A DNA stretch of 64,000 bases, taken from Kiloniellaceae bacterium (GTDB taxonomy: Bacteria; Pseudomonadota; Alphaproteobacteria; Kiloniellales; J153). Within the stretch, counting starts at the first letter, position 1, and the number at the start of each line of letters is the position of its first letter. The notes beneath the pieces are model-generated. The model did no database searches. It was not told where the DNA came from and saw only the letters and a program-made list of their open reading frames with translations. The position numbers and the translations under genes were made by a program. Below, piece after piece: positions 11,289 through 22,716 of this stretch. The DNA is taken from NCBI GenBank assembly GCA_021776115.1, contig JAJFGN010000049.1:62001-126000 (forward strand), given 5' to 3'.

Positions 11289-12704
11289 GTGATCGACCTT
11301 AGCTTCTTCAACGGTCTTCCGGTGGCGGTTCTGGGCCTCGGCAGGTCCGGACTTTCGGCGGCGCGGGCATTGCACGCGGCCGGCGCCGAGGTTTGGGCGT
11401 GGGACGATAACGAGGATAAGCGCGCCGCCGCGCGGGACAAGGACATACCGCTCGTCGATCTACACACCTGCAATTGGCAGGAGCCGACCTCGCTCATTAT
11501 CTCGCCGGGCATCCCGCATACCTATCCCAAGCCTCACCCCGTCGCCGCCCTCGCGCGCGCTCACAACGCAGAGATCATCGGGGACATAGAACTTCTCGCC
11601 AGAGCCCAGCGTAATGCGCAATACATAGGTATCAGCGGCACGAACGGAAAATCGACCGCGACCTCTCTGATCGGCCATATCTTCCAATTGGCCGGACGAA
11701 GTGTGGCGGTCGGCGGTAACCTGGGCGTCCCGGCCCTAGAGCTTGAAGCTCTGGACACGGGCGGCACCTACGTTCTCGAAATGTCATCGTACCAGCTCGA
11801 GATCACGCGCTCGATCACCTTCGATGTTGCAGTGTTGTTGAACATCTCGCCCGATCATCTCGACCGTCACGGCGGCTTAGAAGGTTACATCACGGCAAAG
11901 CGGCAAATCTTTCACCGCCAGACCAAGCCGCGCACGGCGGTTATCGGTGTCGACGACGATGTTTGCCGCGGCATCTACCAAGACCTGCGCGCCGCCGGCG
12001 AGCAGTTCGTCGTGCCGATATCCGGGCACGCCCATTGCGCCGGCGGTGTCTTCGTCGTGGAGGGTGTCTTGCATGACGACACCGGCGGCAAAGCGGTGCC
12101 GGTGATGAACCTGCGCGAGGTGCCGACCCTGCCCGGCGCGCACAATTGGCAGAACGCGGCCGCAGCCTACGCCGCGTGCAAGGCGGCGGGTATCGAGCCG
12201 CCGGTAATCGCCGCCTGCCTGCGCAGTTTTCCGGGGCTGCCGCATCGCCAGGAGCTGGTGGCCATCGTCGATGGCATCACCTATATCAACGACTCCAAGG
12301 CGACCAACGCCGATGCCGCGGGTAAGGCGCTGTCATGCTACGACCCGATCTATTGGATCGTGGGCGGTCAGGCCAAGCAAGGCGGCCTCGCCGGGTTGGA
12401 GCCCCACTACCCGCGCATTGCCCATGCCTTTCTAATTGGCGAGGCGGAAGCCGCCTTTGCCGAGGCGCTGGACGGCAAGATCGCGGTTAGCCGCTGCGGC
12501 ACCCTGGATCAGGCGGTTCCCTCTGCGCGCAAGCTGGCGCTTGCCGAAGGCAAGACCGGTGCGGTCGTCCTCTTATCTCCCGCCTGCGCGTCATTCGATC
12601 AATTCGGGGACTTCGAAGCACGCGGTGAGGCCTTCCGCACCTTAGTAGAAGGCCTGCCCGGCCAACGCGAGGATCTGAGCGAGTGGGAGGGCGCACTGCA
12701 ATGA
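11289..12704 (+). CDS. murD: UDP-N-acetylmuramoyl-L-alanine--D-glutamate ligase
   Basis: GISGTNGKSTATSLIGH, EMSSYQLE, NISPDHLDRHG, NDSKATNADA. Confidence 0.96.
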   Translation: MIDLSFFNGLPVAVLGLGRSGLSAARALHAAGAEVWAWDDNEDKRAAARDKDIPLVDLHTCNWQEPTSLIISPGIPHTYPKPHPVAALARAHNAEIIGDIELLARAQRNAQYIGISGTNGKSTATSLIGHIFQLAGRSVAVGGNLGVPALELEALDTGGTYVLEMSSYQLEITRSITFDVAVLLNISPDHLDRHGGLEGYITAKRQIFHRQTKPRTAVIGVDDDVCRGIYQDLRAAGEQFVVPISGHAHCAGGVFVVEGVLHDDTGGKAVPVMNLREVPTLPGAHNWQNAAAAYAACKAAGIEPPVIAACLRSFPGLPHRQELVAIVDGITYINDSKATNADAAGKALSCYDPIYWIVGGQAKQGGLAGLEPHYPRIAHAFLIGEAEAAFAEALDGKIAVSRCGTLDQAVPSARKLALAEGKTGAVVLLSPACASFDQFGDFEARGEAFRTLVEGLPGQREDLSEWEGALQ

Positions 12705-13828
12705 TCCAGGTCGCGCGCACGGATACGAGCGTTCTCGGCCGCTGGTGGTGGACCGTCGACCGCTGGACCTTGGCGGCACTGATTACCCTCATGGGCTTTG
12801 GCACCGTCCTTATTATGGCGGTCTCGCCCGCCGCCGCCGGGCGGATCGATGGCTTGGGCGCCTTTCAATTGGCGCAACGCCAGTTCCTTTTCCTCGCCCT
12901 CGGGTTGGCCCTCGTGGTTGCGGTTTCGCTATTGGACGGCCGCAGCGTGCGGCGCTTAGCGGTCCTGGGCTTGGCAGGGTCCTATATCTTCTTGGCGGCC
13001 ACGCTCATGGTCGGGCCAGAGATCAAGGGGGCGACGCGCTGGCTCAACCTGGGCGGCTTCTCAATCCAGCCCTCCGAGTTCGCCAAGCCATGTTTCGCCG
13101 TCGGCGTCGCCTGGATGCTCGCCTGCCAAAAGGCGGAGACCGGTGTTCCCGGTCAATGGATCGCGACCGGGATGTGGTTGCTGTTGGTCGGCCTGTTGCT
13201 CGCACAGCCCGATCTCGGTCAGACTTTCGTCGTCACGGCGATTTGGGGCCTGCAGCTCTTCCTGGCCGGCCTGTCTTTGACGCTGGTCGCCATCCTGGCG
13301 GCGCTGGGCGCGTTCGGCCTCGTCGGCGCTTACTTCATGTATCCGCACGTCGCGGCGCGGATCGACGGCTTTCTGGATGCGGACGCGGGAAACCGCTACC
13401 AGATCGAACGCTCACTCGAGGCTTTCTCGAAGGGCGGCCTGCTCGGCCGTGGCCCGGGTGAAGGGAGCGTCAAGGCACAGTTGCCCGACGCGCATTCCGA
13501 CTTCATCTTCGCCGTGGCCGGCGAGGAACTGGGCTTGATCGCCTGCCTCGTGATTGTCGGTTTGTTCGCCTTCGTGGTGCTGCGCGGTTTCACGCATCTT
13601 CTGCAAGAAGACAACGTTTTTGTTTTGCTGGCCTGCACCGGCTTGCTGGGCCAATTCGGCCTGCAGGCCTTGGTCAACATGGCCTCGACCCTGCATCTCA
13701 TACCCACGAAGGGCATGACCCTTCCGTTCATCAGTTACGGCGGATCGTCCCTGTTAGCGCTGGCGCTGGGCATGGGCATGGTGCTGGCGCTGACCCGGCG
13801 GCGCGCCGTATCCGGAGAGATCCTATGA
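12701..13828 (+). CDS. ftsW: Lipid II polymerase / cell division protein FtsW (SEDS family)
   Basis: GATRWLNLGGFSIQPSEFAK, GRGPGEGSVKAQLPDAHSDFIFAVAGEELG, PFISYGGSS. Confidence 0.96.
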   Translation: MIQVARTDTSVLGRWWWTVDRWTLAALITLMGFGTVLIMAVSPAAAGRIDGLGAFQLAQRQFLFLALGLALVVAVSLLDGRSVRRLAVLGLAGSYIFLAATLMVGPEIKGATRWLNLGGFSIQPSEFAKPCFAVGVAWMLACQKAETGVPGQWIATGMWLLLVGLLLAQPDLGQTFVVTAIWGLQLFLAGLSLTLVAILAALGAFGLVGAYFMYPHVAARIDGFLDADAGNRYQIERSLEAFSKGGLLGRGPGEGSVKAQLPDAHSDFIFAVAGEELGLIACLVIVGLFAFVVLRGFTHLLQEDNVFVLLACTGLLGQFGLQALVNMASTLHLIPTKGMTLPFISYGGSSLLALALGMGMVLALTRRRAVSGEIL

Positions 13829-14970
13829 CGGCGCGGGAGCCGAGGCGCATCGCCCTCGCCGCTGGCGGAACCGGGGGCCACATGTTCCCCGCGCAGGCGT
13901 TGGCGCGCGAATTGCTGGCGCGCGAGATCGGTGTCGCCTTGGTCACGGACCGGCGCGGCGGCGGCTTCGGTCCCGACCTGCCGCAGGTCGAGACCTACCG
14001 CATCAGTGCCGGCGGCTTGGCCGGTCGCGGCCCCCTGGGCAAGGCCGCGAACATCCTGCGCTTGGGTATCGGTTACTTACAGGCGCGACGCTTCATCAAA
14101 GCCTACGGCGCAGGCGATGTTGTCGGCTTCGGCGGCTACCCGTCAGTGCCGACGGTCATAGCCGGATCGCACTTGGGCCTGCGGGTTGTGCTGCACGAGC
14201 AGAATGCGGTTCTGGGCCGCGCGAACCGCTTGCTCGCTAGCCGCGCCAACACCCTGGCCACCTCGTTTGCAGAAGTCGACCGGGTTCCGGGTTCCTGCGC
14301 CGCGAAAATCCGGTTTACCGGAAACCCCGTCCGACCCGCCATAGCGGCGCTGGGCCGCCGGCCCTATGCCCTGCCCGGCGAGACCGAGGCGATCCGCCTT
14401 CTGGTGACGGGGGGAAGTCAAGGCGCCAGCATATTCAACGACGTCGTGCCGGATGCTCTGTGCCGTTTGCCCCAAGAGTTGCGCGCGCGCATCGAAGTTT
14501 GCCAGCAGGTACGCGGGCCCGCGCTGGCGCGCATCGCCGAAGCCTACGACGCTTGCGGCATACGCCACGATCTGCGCGGCTTTATTGACGATATGCCGGA
14601 GCGATTGGCCGCCGCGCACCTGGTTATCTGCCGCGCCGGCGCATCGACGGTCAGCGAGTTAACGGCGGCGGGCCGGCCGGGCCTGCTGGTCCCCTACCCC
14701 ACGGCAACCGACGATCATCAGAGCGCGAACGCGCGGCGGCTGGCCGAGGCGGGCGGCGGCTGGCTAATCCCGCAAGCGGCGTTGAGTGCGCCCTACTTGG
14801 CGGAGCGGCTCAGCTCCTTGTTGTCCAACCCGGCCCTTTTGGGTAAGGCATCGCGCTGCGCCCGCGCGGCGGCACGCGATGACGCAGCGAAAGCCCTGGC
14901 CGACGTTGTCTGCGCACGGGGCGAAGACAATGGCGACACGCGCGCCCATAAAGGAGAGGCCGCGGCATGA
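13825..14970 (+). CDS. murG: UDP-GlcNAc:undecaprenyl-PP-MurNAc-pentapeptide GlcNAc transferase
   Basis: [57 protein letters not shown]. Confidence 0.96.
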   Translation: MTAREPRRIALAAGGTGGHMFPAQALARELLAREIGVALVTDRRGGGFGPDLPQVETYRISAGGLAGRGPLGKAANILRLGIGYLQARRFIKAYGAGDVVGFGGYPSVPTVIAGSHLGLRVVLHEQNAVLGRANRLLASRANTLATSFAEVDRVPGSCAAKIRFTGNPVRPAIAALGRRPYALPGETEAIRLLVTGGSQGASIFNDVVPDALCRLPQELRARIEVCQQVRGPALARIAEAYDACGIRHDLRGFIDDMPERLAAAHLVICRAGASTVSELTAAGRPGLLVPYPTATDDHQSANARRLAEAGGGWLIPQAALSAPYLAERLSSLLSNPALLGKASRCARAAARDDAAKALADVVCARGEDNGDTRAHKGEAAA

Positions 14971-16409
14971 GACGCCTACCGCTAAACATCGGGACCATCC
15001 ACTTTGTCGGCATCGGCGGCATCGGCATGAGCGGTATCGCGGAGATCCTCCACAACTTGGAATACAAGGTTCAAGGCAGCGACCTAACGGACAACGCGAA
15101 CGTTCAGCGCCTGCGCGCCATAGGGATTCCGGTCGAAGTCGGTCACAAGGCCGAGAACGTGAAACATGTTCAGGCCGTGGTCGTGTCGTCCGCGGTACAA
15201 GCCGATAATCCGGAGGTCGCTGCGGCGCGGGCCCATCTGATACCCATTGTCCGCCGGGCCGAGATGCTGGGCGAACTCATGCGTCTGAAGTGGGCGGTCG
15301 CGGTCGGCGGCACCCACGGTAAGACGACGACGACATCGCTCATCGCCGCCCTGCTGGATGGCGGCGGCGTCGACCCGACCGTGATCATCGGCGGCATCGT
15401 GAATGCCTATGGCACCAACGCACGCCTGGGTCAGGGCGATTGGATGGTGGTCGAAGCGGACGAAAGCGACGGCAGCTTCGTAAAACTGCCTGCGACCATC
15501 ACCGTGGTCACGAATATCGACCCCGAGCACATGGAATTCTACGGCTCGCTCGACGCCTTGCACGATGCCTTCGAGGCTTTCGTCGAGAACATTCCGTTTT
15601 ACGGCCTGGCTGTTCTTTGCATCGATCACCCGGCGGTGCAGTCATTGATCGGCCGGATCGAGGACCGGCGCATCGTCACCTACGGCTTCAGCCCACAAGC
15701 GGACGTGCGCGCGATTAACATGTCTGCCGGACGCGGTGCGCAGAGCTTCGACATAGAGATTGGCGGCCGTGCCGACGAAGCCAATACGAGAATCGAAGGC
15801 GTCAAGTTGCCCATGGCGGGAGAGCACAACGTTCTGAACGCCCTGGCCGCGATCGCGGTCGCGCGCGAGATTGGCGTCGCGGACGACAAAATTCTGACCG
15901 CCATGGCCGGCTTCGCGGGCGTCAAGCGGCGCTTCACCAAGACCGGTGAGGTCCGCGGCATCACCGTCATCGACGATTACGGGCACCACCCGGTCGAGAT
16001 TGCGGCGGTTCTGAAAGCCGCGCGCCAAGCCTCCGACAGCAAGGTCATCGCGATCGTGCAGCCGCATCGCTACAGCCGCCTTGCCGATCTCTTCGAGGAG
16101 TTCTGCTCCTGTTTCAACGATGCAGACCATGTCGTCGTGGCCGATGTCTTTGCGGCTGGCGAGGCTCCGATCGAGGGCGCCGACCGCGATAGCCTGGTCG
16201 AGGGTATGCGCGCGCGCGGACATCGCAACGTCACGGCGCTTACGGACCAGACCCTGCTCGCGCCGCTCGTCTCCGAATTGGCGAGCGCGGGCGATTACGT
16301 CGTCTGCCTGGGTGCCGGCAACATCACCGCATGGGCGCACGACCTGCCAGCCGAACTTGAACAGACCATCGCGACACGCGGCCCAAAATCGGCGGAGATA
16401 GGGCAATGA
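14967..16409 (+). CDS. murC: UDP-N-acetylmuramate--L-alanine ligase
   Basis: [47 protein letters not shown]. Confidence 0.96.
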   Translation: MRRLPLNIGTIHFVGIGGIGMSGIAEILHNLEYKVQGSDLTDNANVQRLRAIGIPVEVGHKAENVKHVQAVVVSSAVQADNPEVAAARAHLIPIVRRAEMLGELMRLKWAVAVGGTHGKTTTTSLIAALLDGGGVDPTVIIGGIVNAYGTNARLGQGDWMVVEADESDGSFVKLPATITVVTNIDPEHMEFYGSLDALHDAFEAFVENIPFYGLAVLCIDHPAVQSLIGRIEDRRIVTYGFSPQADVRAINMSAGRGAQSFDIEIGGRADEANTRIEGVKLPMAGEHNVLNALAAIAVAREIGVADDKILTAMAGFAGVKRRFTKTGEVRGITVIDDYGHHPVEIAAVLKAARQASDSKVIAIVQPHRYSRLADLFEEFCSCFNDADHVVVADVFAAGEAPIEGADRDSLVEGMRARGHRNVTALTDQTLLAPLVSELASAGDYVVCLGAGNITAWAHDLPAELEQTIATRGPKSAEIGQ

Positions 16410-17356
16410 ACGTCATGACCAAGCGCAAGGAAACCACCTTAACCGACCGCCTACCGGCGGTGCGCGGCCGCTACCGCGAGAACGCGCCTCTTGCCGGGGT
16501 CACATGGTTCGGTGTCGGCGGGCCCGCCGAGGTCGTATTCCGGCCGGCGGACATCGAGGACCTGTCGCATTTCCTGCGCGACAAGCCGGCCGACGTACCC
16601 GTGACGGTGATCGGCGTCGGGTCCAACATCCTGGTCCGCGACGGCGGTGTTCCGGGCGTCGTCGTCCGCCTAGGCCGCGCCTTTGCGAATATCGCGGTAG
16701 AGGGCCGGAACATCGTCTGCGGCGCGGCGTGCCTGGATTTGAACGTGGCGACCGCGGCGAAGAACGCAGGAATAGCCGGTTTGGAGTTTTTGTGCGGCGT
16801 ACCCGGAACCATCGGCGGCGCGCTGCGCATGAATGCCGGCGCCTATGGGCGTGAGACCAAGGACATTCTGGTCGAGGCGCAAGCCCTGGACCCGCATGGA
16901 CAAGTCCACGTCCTCAAGGGCGCCGACCTGGGTATGACCTACCGCAAGTCGGCCCTGCCCTGCGATTGGATTTTCGTAGAGGCCCGCCTACACGGTGACC
17001 CCGGCGACCCGGAAACCATTGCCCAGCGCATGGCGGAAATCCGGGCAGAGCGCGGTGGCAGCCAACCGGTCCGCAGCCGAACCGGTGGCTCGACCTTCAA
17101 GAACCCGCCCGGACATAAAGCCTGGGAGCTGATCGACAAGGCCGGATGCCGGGGACTGCGGCGCGGCGCGGCCATGGTTTCGGAACAACACTGCAACTTC
17201 CTTATAAATACGGGGAACGCGACCGCTGCCGATCTGGAATTTCTTGGCGAGGAAATTCGCACGCGGGTCCATCAAGCAAGCGGCATTCGCCTGGAGTGGG
17301 AAATCCGGCGCATCGGCCTGCCCAACGTTCCGCGCGATTGGGGCGGAGGCTTATGA
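16406..17356 (+). CDS. murB: UDP-N-acetylmuramate dehydrogenase
   Basis: [51 protein letters not shown]. Confidence 0.95.
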   Translation: MNVMTKRKETTLTDRLPAVRGRYRENAPLAGVTWFGVGGPAEVVFRPADIEDLSHFLRDKPADVPVTVIGVGSNILVRDGGVPGVVVRLGRAFANIAVEGRNIVCGAACLDLNVATAAKNAGIAGLEFLCGVPGTIGGALRMNAGAYGRETKDILVEAQALDPHGQVHVLKGADLGMTYRKSALPCDWIFVEARLHGDPGDPETIAQRMAEIRAERGGSQPVRSRTGGSTFKNPPGHKAWELIDKAGCRGLRRGAAMVSEQHCNFLINTGNATAADLEFLGEEIRTRVHQASGIRLEWEIRRIGLPNVPRDWGGGL

Positions 17357-18285
17357 CGCATCAGGTCACCGTACTCATGGGTGGAACCTCGGCCGAACGC
17401 GAGGTCTCCCTGGTTAGCGGCGCGGCCTGCGCCGGCGCCTTGCGCGACGTCGGCTATGACGTGAACGAGGTCGACGTAACCAGCGATGTCGGCGCCTTGC
17501 TGCGCGCCCTCTCAACACCGCCGCCGGATGTCGTGTTCAACGCCCTGCACGGGCGCTGGGGCGAGGACGGCTGCGTGCAGGGTCTGCTTGAACTGCTGCG
17601 CCTGCCCTACACACATTCCGGCGTCATGGCCTCGGCCCTGGCCATGAACAAGCAAATGACCAAGCACTTCGTCGCGGCCCACGGCGTTACCTCGCCCGAA
17701 GGGATTGTCGTACGCCGCGAGGATCTGAACCGCGGCGAAGTGATGGACCCACCTTATGTGGTCAAGCCGTTGCGCGAAGGCTCAAGCGTGGGCGTGCGCA
17801 TTGTGCGCAAGGGTGATAACCGCCCGGTCTTCGACGACACCGAATGGGCTTACGGCGAGGACCTCTTGGTCGAACGCTTCATTCCTGGGCGCGAGTTGAC
17901 CGTTAGCGTCATGGGCGAGCGCGCGCTCGCCGTCACCGAAATTCAGCCGCGCGAGGGTTTTTACGATTACGAGGCCAAGTATACCGAAGAACGCGCCGAT
18001 CACCTGATCCCGGCACCGGTTCCCGAAGCGATTTCCAAGGCGGCCCTGGATGGCGCGTTGAAGGTGCACCAAGCGCTCGGCTGCCGCGGCGTTTCGCGTT
18101 CGGATTTCCGCTATGACGATACCGGCGCCACGAACGGCAAAGCCGGCGACCTTTACTTCTTGGAGGTCAACACCCAACCCGGCATGACGCCGCTCAGCCT
18201 GGTGCCGGAACAGGCCGCGCATTTGGGCATGTCGTTCGCCGAATTATGCAAATGGATGGTGGAGAACGCCGCATGCGACTCCTGA
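17353..18285 (+). CDS. ddl: D-alanine--D-alanine ligase
   Basis: [55 protein letters not shown]. Confidence 0.95.
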   Translation: MTHQVTVLMGGTSAEREVSLVSGAACAGALRDVGYDVNEVDVTSDVGALLRALSTPPPDVVFNALHGRWGEDGCVQGLLELLRLPYTHSGVMASALAMNKQMTKHFVAAHGVTSPEGIVVRREDLNRGEVMDPPYVVKPLREGSSVGVRIVRKGDNRPVFDDTEWAYGEDLLVERFIPGRELTVSVMGERALAVTEIQPREGFYDYEAKYTEERADHLIPAPVPEAISKAALDGALKVHQALGCRGVSRSDFRYDDTGATNGKAGDLYFLEVNTQPGMTPLSLVPEQAAHLGMSFAELCKWMVENAACDS

Positions 18286-19172
18286 CGCTGATCGCGCCTT
18301 GGCGCACCGAATCCAGCAGGCGTGGAGCGAAGCGCCGCCCAGGCTCGAAGGCCGGCACGAAACGGCGCCGTCTGCACCGCAATCCCGACTGGCGCTTTCG
18401 CCGGCGGGTCGCCGTCAGTGCGCTTGGGGCTTTAGGTTTCGGCGGCCTGATCGGACTTTGGTCGAACGGCTGGATCGACAAGCAAGCCGATTGGGCCCGG
18501 CGTTCGGCCTTGAGTTCGACGGCCGAGGCAGGATTAAGGGTCGAAGACGTCTTGGTCGAAGGCCGTGACCGTACGGTGCGCAGCCAGATATTAGAGACCT
18601 TGAACGTGGCCCGCGGCGTTCCAATCCTGGGCTTCGACCCGCATGATGCCAAAGAGAAGTTGGAGCGTCTGCCCTGGGTCCGCGAAGCCGAGGTTGAGCG
18701 GCGCTTACCGAATGTCGTGTTCGTGCGTTTGGTCGAGCGGACACCTCTGGCGTTGTGGCAGAACGACGGCAAGCTAGCGGTCATCGATGGACGCGGCGAC
18801 GTCGTTAAAGGAGCATCTCCCGAAGCTTTTGCGTCGCTTCCTTTGCTACTCGGCGAAGACGCGCCGCGCCACGCCCTCAAGCTAATCTCTTTGCTCGATA
18901 GCGAGCCGGAACTGCGTCCACGCGTCGCCTCGGCGGTTCTGATGCGTGGGCGGCGCTGGAACGTGCAACTGGACGGCGGCATCGACATACGCCTTCCCGA
19001 AGACGACCCGCGCGGCGCCTGGGCACAGCTCGCGCGGATGCAACGCGAAAACGGTGTGCTCGAGCGCGATGTGATCGCCATCGACCTGCGCATGCCCAAT
19101 CGCCTGGTCGTGCGGACGGCACCGGGTGCAAAGCCGCAACGCGGCACGTCGCATGACGGCGAAGAAACCTGA
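18273..19172 (+). CDS. ftsQ: Cell division protein FtsQ (POTRA)
   Basis: Position between ddl and ftsA; POTRA-like VEDVLVEGRDRTVRSQILETLNVARGVPILGFDP; LPWVREAEVERRLPNVVFVRLVERTPLALWQ. Confidence 0.92.
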   Translation: MRLLTLIAPWRTESSRRGAKRRPGSKAGTKRRRLHRNPDWRFRRRVAVSALGALGFGGLIGLWSNGWIDKQADWARRSALSSTAEAGLRVEDVLVEGRDRTVRSQILETLNVARGVPILGFDPHDAKEKLERLPWVREAEVERRLPNVVFVRLVERTPLALWQNDGKLAVIDGRGDVVKGASPEAFASLPLLLGEDAPRHALKLISLLDSEPELRPRVASAVLMRGRRWNVQLDGGIDIRLPEDDPRGAWAQLARMQRENGVLERDVIAIDLRMPNRLVVRTAPGAKPQRGTSHDGEET

Positions 19173-19231
19173 GACTGGAACCGAGATTGGATGAGCTTCG
19201 TGACAATGGCGCCTGAGACGGAAAACGACAC

Positions 19232-20539
19232 ATGAAACTGGCAGCCAGTATGGCAAAAACCAAGGGCGGCCTTGTCGCCGCCCTGGATATCGGATGCAGC
19301 AAGGTGTGTTGCTTCATTGCGCGCATCGACGCCGGCGATCAGCCGCGCGTGATCGGCATCGGTCAACAAGCCAGCCGTGGCATCAAAAACGGCACCGTTG
19401 TCGATATGGCTGGCGCCGAGTCGACGATCCTCAATGCGGTCCATGCCGCCGAGCAGATGGCTGGGGAAACCATTGATCGGGTGATCGTGAGTCTGGCAGG
19501 CGGTCATCCGGCGTCGAGTTCCGTCGGCGTCCAGATCGCGCTGAACGGTCACGAGGTCGGCGAAACGGATTTACGTCGCGCATTCGAACATTGTCAGCAA
19601 ACTTATGGCTTGAATGGACGCGGCGGCCTGGACCACAACGGCGGTAGCGACGCAGATAACAGCCGCCAGATGATTCATTCGATTCCTACCGCCTACACGA
19701 TTGACGGCAACCGCGGGGTCCGCGACCCACGCGGTATGTTCGGCGACCGGCTGGGCGTTAACATTCATTTCGTAACCGCCGCGACCAGCGCGGTTCGCAA
19801 CCTGACAACTTGTATCCGGCGTTGCCATCTGGATGTCGCCGGCTATGTCGTAGCGCCCTTCGCCTCCGGCCTGGCCTCGCTCGCAGACGACGAGCTTGAA
19901 CTGGGGGTCACCGTGATCGACATGGGCGGTGGCATCACCAGTATCGCTGTTTTTTACGAGGGCAGCGTCGTTTACACCGATGTGGTGCCCGTGGGCGGTA
20001 ATCACGTAACCAAGGACATTGCCCGGGGCCTGTCGACCACGGTCGCTCATGCCGAGCGCCTGAAGACTCTCTATGGTCACGCCATGTCAACGGATGCCGA
20101 CGCGCGCGAGATGATCGACGTCCCTCAAGTTGGCGAGGATGACGATACCAACGCCCGTCAAGTCCCGCGCTCGCTCCTGGTCGGTATTATTCAGCCGCGC
20201 CTTGAGGAGACCTTTGAACTTGTCCGTTCGCACCTTGAGTCGAGCGGCTTCGACAAACTGGGCGGCCGCCGGGTTGTCTTGACCGGCGGCGCCTCCCTGC
20301 TGCCGGGCATGCGCGAGCTTGGCGGCCTGATTCTGGATAAGCAGTTACGCATTGGCCGACCCACACGAGTCAGGGGCTTGGCCGAGGCGACAGCCGGTCC
20401 GGCGTATGCGACTTGCGCGGGACTGCTGATCTATGGCGCGGCCGAGGACTTGACCGCGCCCGGGAAGACTCCGGCGGTATCGCAAATACCGGAGAGTTTG
20501 TTCGGCCGTGTCGGCCATTGGTTGCGAGAACATTTTTGA
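19232..20539 (+). CDS. ftsA: Cell division protein FtsA
   Basis: GLVAALDIGCSKVCCFIA, VTVIDMGGGITSIAVF, VPVGGNHVTKDIARGL, VVLTGGASLLPG. Confidence 0.96.
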   Translation: MKLAASMAKTKGGLVAALDIGCSKVCCFIARIDAGDQPRVIGIGQQASRGIKNGTVVDMAGAESTILNAVHAAEQMAGETIDRVIVSLAGGHPASSSVGVQIALNGHEVGETDLRRAFEHCQQTYGLNGRGGLDHNGGSDADNSRQMIHSIPTAYTIDGNRGVRDPRGMFGDRLGVNIHFVTAATSAVRNLTTCIRRCHLDVAGYVVAPFASGLASLADDELELGVTVIDMGGGITSIAVFYEGSVVYTDVVPVGGNHVTKDIARGLSTTVAHAERLKTLYGHAMSTDADAREMIDVPQVGEDDDTNARQVPRSLLVGIIQPRLEETFELVRSHLESSGFDKLGGRRVVLTGGASLLPGMRELGGLILDKQLRIGRPTRVRGLAEATAGPAYATCAGLLIYGAAEDLTAPGKTPAVSQIPESLFGRVGHWLREHF

Positions 20540-20633
20540 GGACGGCGAACGGACGCTCCGGCCGGATCGGGGCAGTGGTTTTTTTGAGTCGAGCGATCGG
20601 CTTTATCCATAAAGAGGGGCAATGGAGGACGTC

Positions 20634-22370
20634 ATGACCTTGAACTTAAGTGTACCGAAGACAGAGTATAACCTAGCGCCCAAGATCACCGTGATCGGCG
20701 TCGGTGGGGCTGGCGGCAACGCCGTCAACAACATGATCCAGTCGAACGTCGAAGGCGTCGACTTCTTGATCTCGAATACGGATGCCCAGGCCTTGGGCCT
20801 ATCGCTTTGTGAGCGGCGCATACAGATGGGCCGCAACATCACACAGGGCCTTGGCGCCGGATCGCGTCCGGACATCGGCCGGGCCGCGGCGGAAGAGCAG
20901 CTCGACGACATCCTGGCGGAATTGGATGGCGCCAATATGGTGTTCATCACCGCCGGCATGGGCGGCGGCACCGGGACCGGCGCCGCACCCGTGATTGCCC
21001 GGGCCGCGCGCGAAGCCGGCATCCTAACCGTCGGCGTGGTCACCAAGCCTTTCCAGTTCGAGGGCGTGCACCGGATGCGCATGGCCGAGGCTGGGATCAC
21101 CGAGATGACGCAGTACGTCGATACCCTGATCGTCATTCCCAATCAGAACCTGTTCCGCGTCGCCAATGAGAAAACGACCTTCGCGGACGCCTTTAAAATG
21201 GCCGATGACGTGCTGCGATCGGGTGTGCGCGGAGTCACCGACCTGATGGTCATGCCGGGTCTGATCAACTTGGATTTCGCCGATATCCGCTCGGTCATGA
21301 CCGAAATGGGCAAGGCCATGATGGGCACTGGCGAGGCCGAAGGCGATAGTCGTGCGATCAACGCCGCCGAGGCCGCGATCTCGAATCCCTTGCTCGACGA
21401 AGTTTCGATGAAAGGCGCGCGCGGCGTCTTGATCAACATTTCAGGTGGCATGGACCTCACCCTCTTCGAGGTCGACGAGGCGGCCAACCGGATCCGCGAC
21501 GAGGTCGATCCCGACGCCAATATCATCTTTGGCGCGATCTTCGATCAAAGCCTGGAAGGCCGCATGCGCGTTTCGGTGGTCGCGACCGGGATCGAGGCCG
21601 AGGCGGCGGAAGCGCCACACCCGGCGACGAGGCCGCTCAGCCTGGTTTCCGATCGTGGAACGCCGCATGTCGCCGGATTTAGCGGCGGCCGCTCCAGCGG
21701 TGGTGCGACGATGACCAGTGCCGCGCCGTCTTACGAACCCGCATATGAGACCCAAGGAGAGCCCGTAGCGCAAAGCGAGCCAAGCATGGCCAACGAGGAG
21801 CCGGTGGCGGTAGGCGAAGCAGAGGTCGAGGCCGATTTTCAGGGCAATCGCCTCTTCGCATACTCGCAGACGGCCGCACAAGACGACTCGGAGCAGGCCG
21901 ACGGTCCGGACTCGATCACGGCAGGGCGCCGGCGCGACGTTTTCATAGCGCCCCAGGCCCTCGAGGCGAACATGGAAGCCGGCCTGGAGTCGGCCCAAGC
22001 GGCAGCAGACCCCTTTGCCGCGGCGGCAGTATCCAATGGATCGTCGGCTCAAGGGTTGGATCGGCCAAGTCTCGGCTTCGACCGCAAAAAGGCCCAACGG
22101 TTGTTCGCGAACTTCACCGAAAACGCGGCTCGGGCCCTGTCCTCGACAACCCAGCCGAGCGAGCCACGGAGCACGCGGCGCACAGAGCCGACCTTGGACG
22201 AGGGCAGCCACGAGTCCCGGCGCGCACCGGAGGCCCCCTCGCAGCCGGCGGCGCCTGCCACCGTGCAACCCAGCTTGACCGGACTCGATTCCGTACCGTC
22301 GGCCGAAACCGCGCGCGAGGAAGAGGATTTCCTGGATATCCCCGCGTTCCTTCGGCGCCAAGCCAACTGA
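20634..22370 (+). CDS. ftsZ: Cell division protein FtsZ
   Basis: [31 protein letters not shown] tubulin signature, C-terminal peptide [14 protein letters not shown]. Confidence 0.98.
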   Translation: MTLNLSVPKTEYNLAPKITVIGVGGAGGNAVNNMIQSNVEGVDFLISNTDAQALGLSLCERRIQMGRNITQGLGAGSRPDIGRAAAEEQLDDILAELDGANMVFITAGMGGGTGTGAAPVIARAAREAGILTVGVVTKPFQFEGVHRMRMAEAGITEMTQYVDTLIVIPNQNLFRVANEKTTFADAFKMADDVLRSGVRGVTDLMVMPGLINLDFADIRSVMTEMGKAMMGTGEAEGDSRAINAAEAAISNPLLDEVSMKGARGVLINISGGMDLTLFEVDEAANRIRDEVDPDANIIFGAIFDQSLEGRMRVSVVATGIEAEAAEAPHPATRPLSLVSDRGTPHVAGFSGGRSSGGATMTSAAPSYEPAYETQGEPVAQSEPSMANEEPVAVGEAEVEADFQGNRLFAYSQTAAQDDSEQADGPDSITAGRRRDVFIAPQALEANMEAGLESAQAAADPFAAAAVSNGSSAQGLDRPSLGFDRKKAQRLFANFTENAARALSSTTQPSEPRSTRRTEPTLDEGSHESRRAPEAPSQPAAPATVQPSLTGLDSVPSAETAREEEDFLDIPAFLRRQAN

Positions 22371-22424
22371 TACCAAGGGTCGCCTGAACGACTCGGCAAC
22401 AATAACCGTTGCCGAACCTATCTT

Positions 22425-22472
22425 GGCCGCTCGGGGAAGCCCCTCCAAGTCCCCGGGCGGCCATCTATTTTA
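22425..22472 (+). terminator. Putative intrinsic terminator downstream of ftsZ
   Basis: GGCCGCTCGGGGA ... TCCCCGGGCGGCC near-perfect 13-bp stem followed by a short T-rich tract. Confidence 0.7.
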
Positions 22473-22716
22473 AGGCTTTGTTAAGCAACTTTTCCCTGCC
22501 TTTACGCCAGCTCGGCATCAGCAACATACTGTAACAAAGAGTGATTTGATGGCTTTCAGGGATCGTGCTTAAACGGTCTCCTGAGAGATTTAAAACGATT
22601 CATTTGGGGGGACTCCTGCTCAGTCAGCGTATGATCCGGGCGTAAGCCACGGAGCCGCAAAACTTGAGCCTGGAGTCTCGTTTTCCGCCCAATAGATCAG
22701 GGGCCGATTCGGCCCC

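Noticed and set aside
18194-19552. 452-aa - strand ORF antisense to ftsQ
   Set aside because: Low-complexity R/S/P-rich translation opposite a conserved dcw gene.
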